Assembly (NCBI GenBank): GCA_023663905.1 | Contig: JAMPGO010000001.1 | Location: forward strand, 639,448-674,003 | DNA length: 34,556 bases | Source of the DNA: Ruminococcus flavefaciens | GTDB taxonomy: Bacteria > Bacillota > Clostridia > Oscillospirales > Ruminococcaceae | Direction of reading: 5' to 3' | Part shown: one piece after another, positions 6,625 through 13,855 of the stretch | How the letters are laid out: every line of letters starts with the position of its first letter | Position numbering within the stretch: position 1 is the first letter of the stretch | The notes under the pieces: generated by a model | The model's input: only the letters and a program-made list of their open reading frames with translations | What the model was told of the DNA's origin: nothing | Databases searched by the model: none | Translations under genes and position numbers: made by a program

Positions 6625-8424
6625 TTACATTTTCACGATAAAGCAGATACTCCTGCCTTCCTCGTTTTCAACCTCGATTTTGAACTTGTGCTTGTCGATA
6701 ATCGATTTGGCAATGGCAAGTCCGAGACCGTAACCGCCCGTTGAACGGTTGCGGGATTCATCGCTTCTGTAGAAACGCTCGAAAATCCTGTATTTATCCT
6801 CCTCTTTAACACCGTTGCCTGTATTATAGACAGAGAACACGGTTTTTCCGTCCTCTCGGGTAAGCGAAACACGTACAGTACCGCCGTCCTTGGAATATTT
6901 CAGGGCATTATCAATAAAAATCCCAGCCATCTGCTTGATATGCTGTTCGCTTCCGAAAACGGTAATATTCTCCTCGATATTCAGGACAAAGTTTTTGTTT
7001 GATTCAAATGCCTGACACTCGAACGGAAGTGCGGTATTCGTTATAGCCTGACTGAGATTGAACTCCGTCTGTATAAAATTTCCAGTCTTATTTTCGAGAC
7101 GTGTAAGGCTGAGCAAATCATTTACCAGAACATTCATTCTGTCAGCCTGGTCCTGAATATAGTTGAGCCATTTATTATCGCCGATTTCGCCCGAAAGAAC
7201 ATCCGCATTCGCCGATATGACAGTAAGCGGAGTTTTAAGCTCGTGGCTTGCGTCGGAAATAAACTGCTTCTGCTTTTCAAAAGTATATTTCAGCGGACGG
7301 ACAATCAGACCGCTTATGAAGTACGCACCTATTGATAATACAACAATGCTGATAAATCCGACAATAAAAGTGGTGCGTTTAAGCTTGTGCATAATATTCA
7401 TTTCCGACGTTCTGTCGGTAAGCACCATAACAGTACCGTTGACTTTTTTCTCCGTGCAGAAGCTGTAGTTATCAGCCATACCCGATTTATCCTTGCTGTT
7501 GAGTATCTGTGTTATGTAATTCTGCGCCGTCTCTTCTGTCATATCATCATTATTAAGGGAAGCAACATACGCACCGTCGTTGTCAGCCATAATAACAAAG
7601 AAATTGATAGAATTAAGCGATTTAGGGACAGGCTCGCTTAATTTACTTTTGCTGAAGCTGTCCTCGGGAGGAGCAGGCTGTTTTTCACTGTCCGTCACCT
7701 TGTAAGTATTAAAAAGAGGTACAAAACTGATACAGGCAGTAGGCATAAAACCGCCACCGCCCCAGACTTCACGGTCGGGATGCGCTCTGCCGTCGTTCCA
7801 GTCCTGATTCTGATTGCTGTCATAATCGTGATTATCCCAGTCCCTGTGATTCCACCAGTCATCGTGCCAAGGGTCGGGAAACTGCTCGTTGGGATATTCA
7901 CCCCGTTCGCCCTGATTCGGGTCGTCCTCGGGATTATCCGTATCGGGCTGTGGCTCATAAGTCGGCGGAACAGGTTCAGTATCCTGTTGTGCAGGAGGGT
8001 CAGTCGGAGGGTCTGTCTCTTCTTCGGAATACGGCGGTTCAGTATCAGGGGCAATCGTCGGCGGATTTGTCTCGTCAGTGACTTCCTCTGTATCGCTCTC
8101 CGTAACTGTTTCCGCCGTTGTTGACTTTACTGTCGAGGTATGCGACGATGATGTCACGGAAGTTGTAACCGCAGTCGTCGTTGATTCCTCTGTGGGAAGT
8201 TCCTTTTTAGGCGGTTCGTCGTTCTTGTGCGGATTCGTAAACGTGAAGCTGTCCGTACTGCTGTTGTACTCCACACCCGAAGCAACCTGCTCCAGCACAA
8301 CGTTTACCTGCCTTTCCATAAGCACATCCATAATGATATTTATACCGCTTAGCAGGGCAATAAAAATGGCAATAAGAATTGCGGTTATAATCCCGAAAAA
8401 TTTAAGCTGAACTTTTCTGAACAC
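6625..8424 (-). CDS. Sensor histidine kinase with long low-complexity extracellular region
   Basis: 599 residues from GTG 8424, chosen because AGAGG lies 9 bases upstream; the GTG at 8433 abuts that site. Layout: TM1 (about 10-31); extracellular region of about 320 residues; TM2 (about 351-375); then HisKA with H394 in SDASHELKTPL; and HATPase with FIDNALKYSKDGG and GGYGLGLAIAKSI. The kinase core is orthodox. The outside part is not: about residues 72-185 are Thr/Ser/Pro/Glu-rich like a linker, residues 186-221 are packed with His, Asp, Trp and Asn (PWHDDWWNHRDWDNHDYD) ending in WGGGG, and a folded segment follows up to TM2. The His/Asp patch could bind metal or a surface ligand; this is inference. 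It pairs with the response regulator, whose stop lies 11 bases upstream. Confidence 0.94.
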   Translation of the reverse strand: MFRKVQLKFFGIITAILIAIFIALLSGINIIMDVLMERQVNVVLEQVASGVEYNSSTDSFTFTNPHKNDEPPKKELPTEESTTTAVTTSVTSSSHTSTVKSTTAETVTESDTEEVTDETNPPTIAPDTEPPYSEEETDPPTDPPAQQDTEPVPPTYEPQPDTDNPEDDPNQGERGEYPNEQFPDPWHDDWWNHRDWDNHDYDSNQNQDWNDGRAHPDREVWGGGGFMPTACISFVPLFNTYKVTDSEKQPAPPEDSFSKSKLSEPVPKSLNSINFFVIMADNDGAYVASLNNDDMTEETAQNYITQILNSKDKSGMADNYSFCTEKKVNGTVMVLTDRTSEMNIMHKLKRTTFIVGFISIVVLSIGAYFISGLIVRPLKYTFEKQKQFISDASHELKTPLTVISANADVLSGEIGDNKWLNYIQDQADRMNVLVNDLLSLTRLENKTGNFIQTEFNLSQAITNTALPFECQAFESNKNFVLNIEENITVFGSEQHIKQMAGIFIDNALKYSKDGGTVRVSLTREDGKTVFSVYNTGNGVKEEDKYRIFERFYRSDESRNRSTGGYGLGLAIAKSIIDKHKFKIEVENEEGRSICFIVKM

Positions 8425-8435
8425 TCCACACACCT

Positions 8436-9104
8436 CTATTTAAGGAAATAGCCTATTCCACGGGCTGTCTTAATCTGAACGTCGGCGGAGACGGAAGCAA
8501 TCTTCTTGCGCAGAAACGATATGTACACTTCAATGTTGTTATACTCCACATCGCTCTCGCTTCCCCAGATTTTCTCAATAATACGCTCTTTGGGAAGAAT
8601 CTGCCCGTGATTCGCAATAAGCATTTCCATTATGTAGTATTCTTTAAGGCTGAGCTTCATATCGTTGCCCTTACAGCTTATGGAACAGGTGTTCTTGTGA
8701 AGCGCAAGACCGTTGTATTCAAAGCGGTTTTCGTCAACAAGCTCGCCCTTGCGCCTCGTCAATGCACGCACTCTCGCAAGAAGCTCGCCTGTAACAAACG
8801 GCTTCGTGAGATAATCGTCAGCTCCGCAGTCCAGACCGTTTATCTTGTCGTCAATTTCGCTTCGTGCAGTCAGCAGAAGAACAGGTGTGCTGATTTTTTC
8901 CCTGCGCAGATTCCTGAGAACGTCAAGTCCGTTCATTCCGGGAAGCATTATATCAAGAATAATGCAGTCATAAACGCCTGTAAGTGCGTTGTCAAGACCT
9001 GAAATGCCGTCGTTGAACATATCAACGGAGTACATATTTCTCCTGAGAAGCTCGGAAAGAGCGTCGGCAAGCTGAATTTCGTCCTCCACAATAAGTATTT
9101 TCAT
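8436..9104 (-). CDS. OmpR/PhoB-family response regulator
   Basis: 222 residues. The receiver domain has the acidic pair E7/D8, the phospho-acceptor D51 in CIILDIMLPGMNG, the Thr in LLLTARSE and the Lys in YLTKPF. The C-terminal winged-helix domain (about 125-222) has the family ending NNIEVYISFLRKKI...IKTARGIGYFLK. It is phosphorylated by the adjacent kinase and binds DNA. The start at 9104 has AAGGGGGA upstream. It is the first gene of a two-gene operon divergent from ppdK. Targets cannot be read here, but TTTTAAGA-type repeats lie upstream of its own promoter. Confidence 0.95.
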   Translation of the reverse strand: MKILIVEDEIQLADALSELLRRNMYSVDMFNDGISGLDNALTGVYDCIILDIMLPGMNGLDVLRNLRREKISTPVLLLTARSEIDDKINGLDCGADDYLTKPFVTGELLARVRALTRRKGELVDENRFEYNGLALHKNTCSISCKGNDMKLSLKEYYIMEMLIANHGQILPKERIIEKIWGSESDVEYNNIEVYISFLRKKIASVSADVQIKTARGIGYFLK

Positions 9105-9137
9105 AATAAATCCCCCTTGAAAAATTCTTTATACCTT

Positions 9138-9170
9138 ATTATAACATAAAAGCTTTAAAAAATCTTAAAA
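9138..9170 (-). promoter_or_regulatory. Promoter of the two-component operon
   Basis: Minus strand: extended -10 TGT-TATAAT (9146-9138) with no good -35 at the right distance. The region upstream carries AT-rich direct repeats (TTTTAAGA, TTTTTTAAAGC), as expected where an OmpR-type regulator activates its own gene. This is an inference from base pattern. Confidence 0.6.
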
Positions 9171-9246
9171 TTCATTTGATTAATATAAAAAAATATATAT
9201 CATCTCCACGCTCTTTTTTTGAAAGCCACCCCGATTTTGTAACTTT

Positions 9247-9264
9247 TTGTGCAAATTGCTACAA
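9247..9264. promoter_or_regulatory. Inverted-repeat operator candidate upstream of ppdK (Rex-like)
   Basis: TTGTGCAAATTGCTACAA is an imperfect 18-base inverted repeat with TTGT/ACAA ends, like Rex redox-repressor sites. A larger perfect repeat, GATTTTGTA (9233-9241) and TACAAAATC (9260-9268), encloses it. It lies about 50 bases upstream of the ppdK -10. A similar TTGT...ACAA element precedes nifJ. Confidence 0.4.
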
Positions 9265-9315
9265 AATCAACGATGAATTTTTGTCTTATTATATATGGTA
9301 ATTTTTAGCAAAGTG

Positions 9316-9324
9316 TGTTATAAT
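9316..9324 (+). promoter_or_regulatory. Extended -10 promoter of ppdK
   Basis: TGT-TATAAT at 9316-9324 is an extended -10. The -35 position (about 9296-9301, TGGTAA) is weak, which suggests an activator or reliance on the extended -10. The predicted leader is about 60 nt. Confidence 0.7.
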
Positions 9325-9392
9325 ATATATAAGTCGGACAGACTGTATTGATGTTCCGTCCGGTCAAAGTAAAAAAATGGAGGTATATACCA

Positions 9393-12017
9393 ATGGCAAA
9401 AAAATATTGCTACCTTTTCTCAGAAGGTAATGCTGATATGAGAGAGCTTCTCGGCGGTAAGGGTGCTAACCTTGCTGAGATGACTAATATCGGTCTTCCT
9501 GTTCCGCAGGGCTTCACAATCACAACAGAGGCTTGTACTCAGTACTATGAGGACGGCGGTATCTCTGATGAGATTATGGCTGAAATCAGCGAGTATATCG
9601 TAAAAATGGAAGAAATTACAGGCAAGAAGTTCGGCGACAAGGAGAACCCGCTCCTCGTTTCTGTTCGTTCAGGCGCAAGAGCTTCAATGCCCGGTATGAT
9701 GGATACAATTCTTAACCTCGGTCTTAACGAGACTGTTGTTGAAACAATCGCTGAAAAGTCAGGCAACGCTCGCTGGGCTTGGGACTGCTACAGAAGATTT
9801 ATTCAGATGTACTCCGACGTTGTTATGGAAGTCGGCAAGAAGTACTTCGAAGAGCTTATCGACGAGATGAAGGCTAAGAAGGGCGTTACTCAGGACGTTG
9901 AGCTTGACGCTGACGACCTCAAGGAGCTTGCTTCACAGTTCAAGGCTGAATACAAGAACAAAATCGGCACAGACTTCCCGTCTGACCCGAAGGAACAGCT
10001 TATGGGCGCTATCAAGGCTGTATTCCGTTCTTGGGATAACCCGAGAGCTAACGTTTACAGACGTGACAACGATATTCCTTTCTCCTGGGGTACTGCTGTT
10101 AACGTACAGTCAATGGCATTCGGTAATATGGGCGACGACTGCGGTACAGGTGTTGCATTCACACGTGACCCTGCTACAGGCGAAAAGAAGCTTATGGGTG
10201 AGTTCCTTACAAACGCACAGGGCGAGGACGTAGTTGCAGGTGTTCGTACTCCTATGCCTATCGCTCAGATGGCTGAAACATTCCCGGAGGCTTATGCTCA
10301 GTTCGTTGAAGTTTGCCAGACTCTTGAAAATCACTACCACGATATGCAGGATATGGAGTTCACTGTTGAAAACAGAAAGCTCTTTATGCTCCAGACAAGA
10401 AATGGTAAGAGAACTGCTCAGGCTGCTCTTAAAATCGCTTGCGACCTCGTTGACGAGGATATGAAGACAGAGCAGGAAGCTGTTGCAATGATTGACCCGA
10501 GAAACCTCGACACACTTCTTCACCCGCAGTTCGATACAGCTGCTCTCAAGGCTGCTACACCTATGGGCAAGGGTCTCGGCGCTTCACCCGGTGCTGCTTG
10601 CGGTAAGGTTGTATTCACAGCTGACGACGCTGTTGAGTGGGCAGAAAAAGGCGAAAAGGTTGTTCTTGTACGTCTCGAAACATCACCTGAAGACATCACA
10701 GGTATGAAGGCTGCACAGGGTATCCTTACAGTACGTGGCGGTATGACATCACACGCTGCTGTTGTTGCTCGTGGTATGGGCGAATGCTGTGTATCAGGCT
10801 GCGGCGACATCAAGATGGACGAAGCTAACAAGAAGTTCGAACTCGGCGGCAAGGTATTCAACGAGGGCGACTATATCTCAATCGACGGTACAACAGGTAA
10901 CATCTACGACGGCGTTATCCCGACTGTTGACGCTCAGATTGCAGGCGAATTTGAGAGAATTATGACTTGGGCTGACAAGTACAGAACTCTTAAGGTAAGA
11001 ACAAACGCTGATACACCTGCTGACGCTAAGAAGGCTCGTGAGCTCGGCGCTGAGGGTATCGGTCTCTGCCGTACAGAGCATATGTTCTTCGACCCTGAGA
11101 GAATCGCTGCATTCCGTGAGATGATTTGCTCAGATACAGTTGAAGAGAGAGAAGCTGCTCTTGCTAAGATTGAACCTATGCAGCAGGCTGACTTTGAGGC
11201 TCTCTATGAGGCTCTCGAGGGCAACCCTGTTACAATCCGTTTCCTTGACCCGCCTCTCCACGAATTCGTTCCTACAGAAGAAGCTGACATCGTTGCTCTT
11301 GCTGAAGCTCAGGGCAAGTCCGTTGAAGCTATCAAGAACATCATTGCAGGTCTCCACGAGTTCAACCCGATGATGGGTCACAGAGGATGCCGTCTTGCTG
11401 TAACATATCCTGAAATCGCTAAAATGCAGACAAACGCTATCATCAAGGCTGCTATCAACGTTAAGAAGAATCACGCTGACTGGAACGTTAAGCCCGAGAT
11501 TATGATTCCGCTCGTTGGCGACATCAAGGAGTTCAAGTTCGTTAAGAAGGTTGTTGTTGAAACTGCTGACGCTGTTATCGCTGCTGCCGGTGTTGAGCTT
11601 GAATATGAAGTTGGTACAATGATTGAAATTCCTCGTGCTGCCCTCACAGCTGACGAAATCGCTGCAAACGCTGACTTCTTCTGCTTCGGTACAAACGACC
11701 TCACACAGATGACATACGGCTTCTCACGTGACGACGCAGGCAAGTTCCTCAACGCTTACTACGACAAGAAGATTTTCGAGAACGACCCGTTCGCTAAGCT
11801 CGACCAGGTTGGTGTTGGTAAGCTTATGGAAACAGCTATCAAGCTCGGTAAGCCCGCAAACGAAAAGCTCCACTGCGGTATCTGCGGTGAGCACGGCGGT
11901 GACCCGACTTCTGTTGAGTTCTGCCACAAGATTGGTCTGGACTACGTTTCCTGCTCACCTTTCCGTGTTCCGATTGCACGTCTCGCTGCTGCTCAGGCTG
12001 CTATCGCTAACAAGTAA
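9393..12017 (+). CDS. ppdK: Pyruvate, phosphate dikinase
   Basis: 874 residues from ATG 9393, the same length as the clostridial enzyme. GGAGG lies 9 bases upstream; an upstream in-frame ATG at 9348 lies before that site and is rejected. Domains: ATP-grasp nucleotide-binding (about 1-340, with GGKGANLAEM), swivelling phosphohistidine domain with catalytic H454 in GGMTSHAAVVARG, and C-terminal TIM barrel (GLCRTEHMFF, GTNDLTQMTYGFSRDD, CGICGEHGGDP). It interconverts PEP + AMP + PPi and pyruvate + ATP + Pi in the cytoplasm, and in such fermenters serves PPi-linked glycolysis. Codons are strongly biased (GCT, CTC/CTT, AAG, ATC, GTT), unlike neighbouring genes, as expected for a very abundant protein. 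It is a single-gene transcript. Confidence 0.98.
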   Translation: MAKKYCYLFSEGNADMRELLGGKGANLAEMTNIGLPVPQGFTITTEACTQYYEDGGISDEIMAEISEYIVKMEEITGKKFGDKENPLLVSVRSGARASMPGMMDTILNLGLNETVVETIAEKSGNARWAWDCYRRFIQMYSDVVMEVGKKYFEELIDEMKAKKGVTQDVELDADDLKELASQFKAEYKNKIGTDFPSDPKEQLMGAIKAVFRSWDNPRANVYRRDNDIPFSWGTAVNVQSMAFGNMGDDCGTGVAFTRDPATGEKKLMGEFLTNAQGEDVVAGVRTPMPIAQMAETFPEAYAQFVEVCQTLENHYHDMQDMEFTVENRKLFMLQTRNGKRTAQAALKIACDLVDEDMKTEQEAVAMIDPRNLDTLLHPQFDTAALKAATPMGKGLGASPGAACGKVVFTADDAVEWAEKGEKVVLVRLETSPEDITGMKAAQGILTVRGGMTSHAAVVARGMGECCVSGCGDIKMDEANKKFELGGKVFNEGDYISIDGTTGNIYDGVIPTVDAQIAGEFERIMTWADKYRTLKVRTNADTPADAKKARELGAEGIGLCRTEHMFFDPERIAAFREMICSDTVEEREAALAKIEPMQQADFEALYEALEGNPVTIRFLDPPLHEFVPTEEADIVALAEAQGKSVEAIKNIIAGLHEFNPMMGHRGCRLAVTYPEIAKMQTNAIIKAAINVKKNHADWNVKPEIMIPLVGDIKEFKFVKKVVVETADAVIAAAGVELEYEVGTMIEIPRAALTADEIAANADFFCFGTNDLTQMTYGFSRDDAGKFLNAYYDKKIFENDPFAKLDQVGVGKLMETAIKLGKPANEKLHCGICGEHGGDPTSVEFCHKIGLDYVSCSPFRVPIARLAAAQAAIANK

Positions 12018-12054
12018 TTTTTAACTTGTTCTATGCTCATATGATATAAAAAAT

Positions 12055-12085
12055 CTCCCTGTGCTGAAAAGTGCAGGGAGTTTTT
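12055..12085 (+). terminator. Terminator of ppdK, probably bidirectional
   Basis: CTCCCTG/CAGGGAG stem extended by wobble pairs, six-base loop, then TTTTT. On the minus strand the same hairpin is followed by ATTTTTT, so it can also stop the converging gene at 12129-13211. Confidence 0.88.
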
Positions 12086-12095
12086 GCGTATAAAC

Positions 12096-12130
12096 AACAA
12101 ATCCCTTGAAAAATCAAGGGATTGCTTGTT
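12096..12130 (-). terminator. Hairpin overlapping the stop of the ADP-ribosylglycohydrolase gene
   Basis: AATCCCTTG (12100-12108) pairs with CAAGGGATT (12115-12123), with AACAA/TTGTT able to extend the stem. It touches the minus-strand stop codon. There is no T tract, so it may protect the transcript end or act with the next hairpin. Confidence 0.5.
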
Positions 12131-13211
12131 AAAATACGGGATTGATATATTTTCTTGTCCATTCCTCATCATAAGCGGGATTCTTCCCGAGATTCTGGCT
12201 CGATTTATAAAGGTCGTCGGCAAGCTCGGTAATCACATCGTACATCTCGAGATTCTTTCTGAATTTATCGGGAATGCCTTTAAGTCCGAGGTACGCTCCG
12301 AGAATATTGCCCGTGACAGCGCCTGTTGAATCGCTGTCGCCGTTATGATTGACAGCCGTAATCACAGCCTTTTCAAAGTTGTCGGAATATTTTATAGCGC
12401 AGTAAAGGGCGATTGCAAAAGTCTCCTCCGCAACCCAGCCCTCGCCGAGCTGGTGAATTGCATCGAGGTCGTCAATATTGCTTTTGGCAAGATGTATTGC
12501 CTTTGAAACAAGATTATTAAGCTTCTGAGCGTGTTCGGAATCGCCGAAAATCTTATCGCACAGAACAGGAAGCTCAAAAGCGGATTTTTCAATTGTAGAA
12601 TCGTGGTAAGTAAGCTGATAAATCAGGTAGGAGAGCATAGCCGAAGGTATATAGCCGAGTTCGTGACCGTGAGTTATTGCAGAGCATTCCGCCGCACATA
12701 TAGCGCATTCGTTCGGGGAATCCTTGAAGAAAAGCCCTATCGGTGCAATACGCATAACTCCGCCGCAGCCTTTGCTGTCATTTATCGGCTTGTCGAGATT
12801 GCCTTTCTGCCCCGACATAAGCGCAGAAATACAGGTGTTTCCGGGCGCACGTCTCTTATAAAGCTGTGGAACGCCCATAATCCAGAATTTATATAAGCTG
12901 TCTTTTTCGCCCGACTGCGTTGCAAGCCAGTCTCTGTATGCGGAATAGATATAGTCCGAAATATCGTCATACGATTTTCCGAGAGCCTGCTGTGTGATTC
13001 CGTAAATCAGACCGTTTGCGGTGAACATAGTCATCTGCGTATCATCAGAGACAATCGCCTTGCCGTCGGTGAGTTCATATTTTGTAATACCATTTTCGCC
13101 ATATTTGTTAAAAATTTCACTTTCATTCATAAACTCCACAGGATAGCCCAGAGCGTCGCCGACAGCTCCGCCGATAAGACATCCACGAAATTTATCTTGT
13201 AATTTTTTCAT
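12129..13211 (-). CDS. ADP-ribosylglycohydrolase (DraG) family protein
   Basis: 360 residues. The N-terminal GCLIGGAVGDALGYPVEF, the metal site SDDTQMT (D56, D57, T58) and the C-terminal NHNGDSDSTGAVTGNILGA are the two-magnesium signature of the DraG/ARH fold. Members remove ADP-ribose from proteins or small molecules; the substrate cannot be told. The start at 13211 has GGGAGG 10 bases upstream. It stands alone, convergent with ppdK and divergent from spoVAC, with no ADP-ribosyltransferase (DraT or toxin) nearby. A broad housekeeping or nucleoside role is as likely as reversal of protein modification. Confidence 0.93.
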   Translation of the reverse strand: MKKLQDKFRGCLIGGAVGDALGYPVEFMNESEIFNKYGENGITKYELTDGKAIVSDDTQMTMFTANGLIYGITQQALGKSYDDISDYIYSAYRDWLATQSGEKDSLYKFWIMGVPQLYKRRAPGNTCISALMSGQKGNLDKPINDSKGCGGVMRIAPIGLFFKDSPNECAICAAECSAITHGHELGYIPSAMLSYLIYQLTYHDSTIEKSAFELPVLCDKIFGDSEHAQKLNNLVSKAIHLAKSNIDDLDAIHQLGEGWVAEETFAIALYCAIKYSDNFEKAVITAVNHNGDSDSTGAVTGNILGAYLGLKGIPDKFRKNLEMYDVITELADDLYKSSQNLGKNPAYDEEWTRKYINPVF

Positions 13212-13236
13212 AAAAAATCAGCCTCCCATACAATTT

Positions 13237-13265
13237 ATTGTAACATATTATTGAATTTGTGTCAA
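13237..13265 (-). promoter_or_regulatory. Promoter of the ADP-ribosylglycohydrolase gene
   Basis: Minus strand: TTGACA (13265-13260), 17-base spacer, TACAAT (13242-13237), with an extended TG. No clear sigma-A promoter is seen for the divergent spoVAC between 13266 and 13334. Confidence 0.87.
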
Positions 13266-13334
13266 CATTTTATTTTAAATAAATGTATATTTTTATGAAT
13301 TTCTGAAATAATATCATCAAAGGAGGCGGTAAAA

Positions 13335-13778
13335 ATGAACATAACACCACAGGCATACAGCGAAATGAGCCGTCAGGCTGAGCCGAAATCCAGGGCAGGA
13401 GTAAATACGCTTACGGCATTTCTCGTCGGCGGAGGAATCTGCGTAATAGGTCAGCTTATCCGCAACGCTTTTGAAACAGCAGGATTTGATACCGAAAAAT
13501 CGGCACTCTGGACTTCCGTTATACTTGTAAGTCTAAGCGCATTCTTCACAGGTCTGGGCTGGTACGAGCGACTTGCAAAGCACGCAGGTGCGGGAACGCT
13601 TGTGCCTATAACAGGATTCTCAAACGCTATCAGCTCATCGGCGATTGAGGCAAAATCAGAGGGACTTGTACTCGGAGTAGGTGCGAAAATCTTCACAATA
13701 GCAGGTCCTGTTATTCTCTATGGCTGTGCTTCGGCATTCGTCTACGGACTTATCTACTATATTTTCACACGTTTCTGA
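13335..13778 (+). CDS. spoVAC: Stage V sporulation protein AC (SpoVAC)
   Basis: 147 residues, full family length. It shows the SpoVAC signature blocks NTLTAFLVGGGICVIGQLI, GAGTLVPITGFSNAISS, EAKSEGLVLGVGAKIFTIAGPVI and several transmembrane helices. In spore formers SpoVAC is a channel subunit for dipicolinic acid uptake into the forespore and works with SpoVAD and SpoVAE. Here neither partner adjoins it: the divergent gene is a DraG homologue and the next gene a CAP-dockerin protein. AGGAGG lies 8 bases before the start. No convincing sigma-F/G promoter was found. It may be a relic, may act with distant partners, or may be reused as a membrane channel. Confidence 0.93.
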   Translation: MNITPQAYSEMSRQAEPKSRAGVNTLTAFLVGGGICVIGQLIRNAFETAGFDTEKSALWTSVILVSLSAFFTGLGWYERLAKHAGAGTLVPITGFSNAISSSAIEAKSEGLVLGVGAKIFTIAGPVILYGCASAFVYGLIYYIFTRF

Positions 13779-13797
13779 GTTATTTTCACAAAATCTG

Positions 13798-13826
13798 TTG
13801 CGGAAATTTCTTTGGTATGATATAAT
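13798..13826 (+). promoter_or_regulatory. Promoter of the CAP-dockerin gene
   Basis: TTGCGG (13798-13803), 17-base spacer, TATAAT (13821-13826). The transcription start would fall near 13833. Confidence 0.75.
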
Positions 13827-13838
13827 TAACATATCATA
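13816..13838. promoter_or_regulatory. Operator-like inverted repeat over the -10 of the CAP-dockerin gene
   Basis: Perfect 8-base arms TATGATAT (13816-13823) and ATATCATA (13831-13838) with a 7-base spacer straddle the -10 box and the start point, the usual place for a repressor. Confidence 0.5.
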
Positions 13839-13855
13839 TCAAAGGAGCTGAAATA

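Noticed and set aside
9348-9392. N-terminal extension of PPDK (MMFRPVKVKKWRYIP)
   Set aside because: The GGAGG site and the family's conserved start place translation at 9393.
10110-10523. Minus-strand open frame of 137 codons inside ppdK
   Set aside because: It mirrors the biased codons of ppdK and has no family resemblance; the same holds for frames opposite nifJ, htpG and serA.
12129-13211. Defence-type ADP-ribosylation system around the DraG homologue
   Set aside because: No ADP-ribosyltransferase or other defence gene adjoins; neighbours are ppdK and spoVAC.
13212-13334. Sigma-F/G promoter for spoVAC
   Set aside because: A CATTTTA at 13266-13272 resembles a -10, but no matching -35 lies at the right distance.
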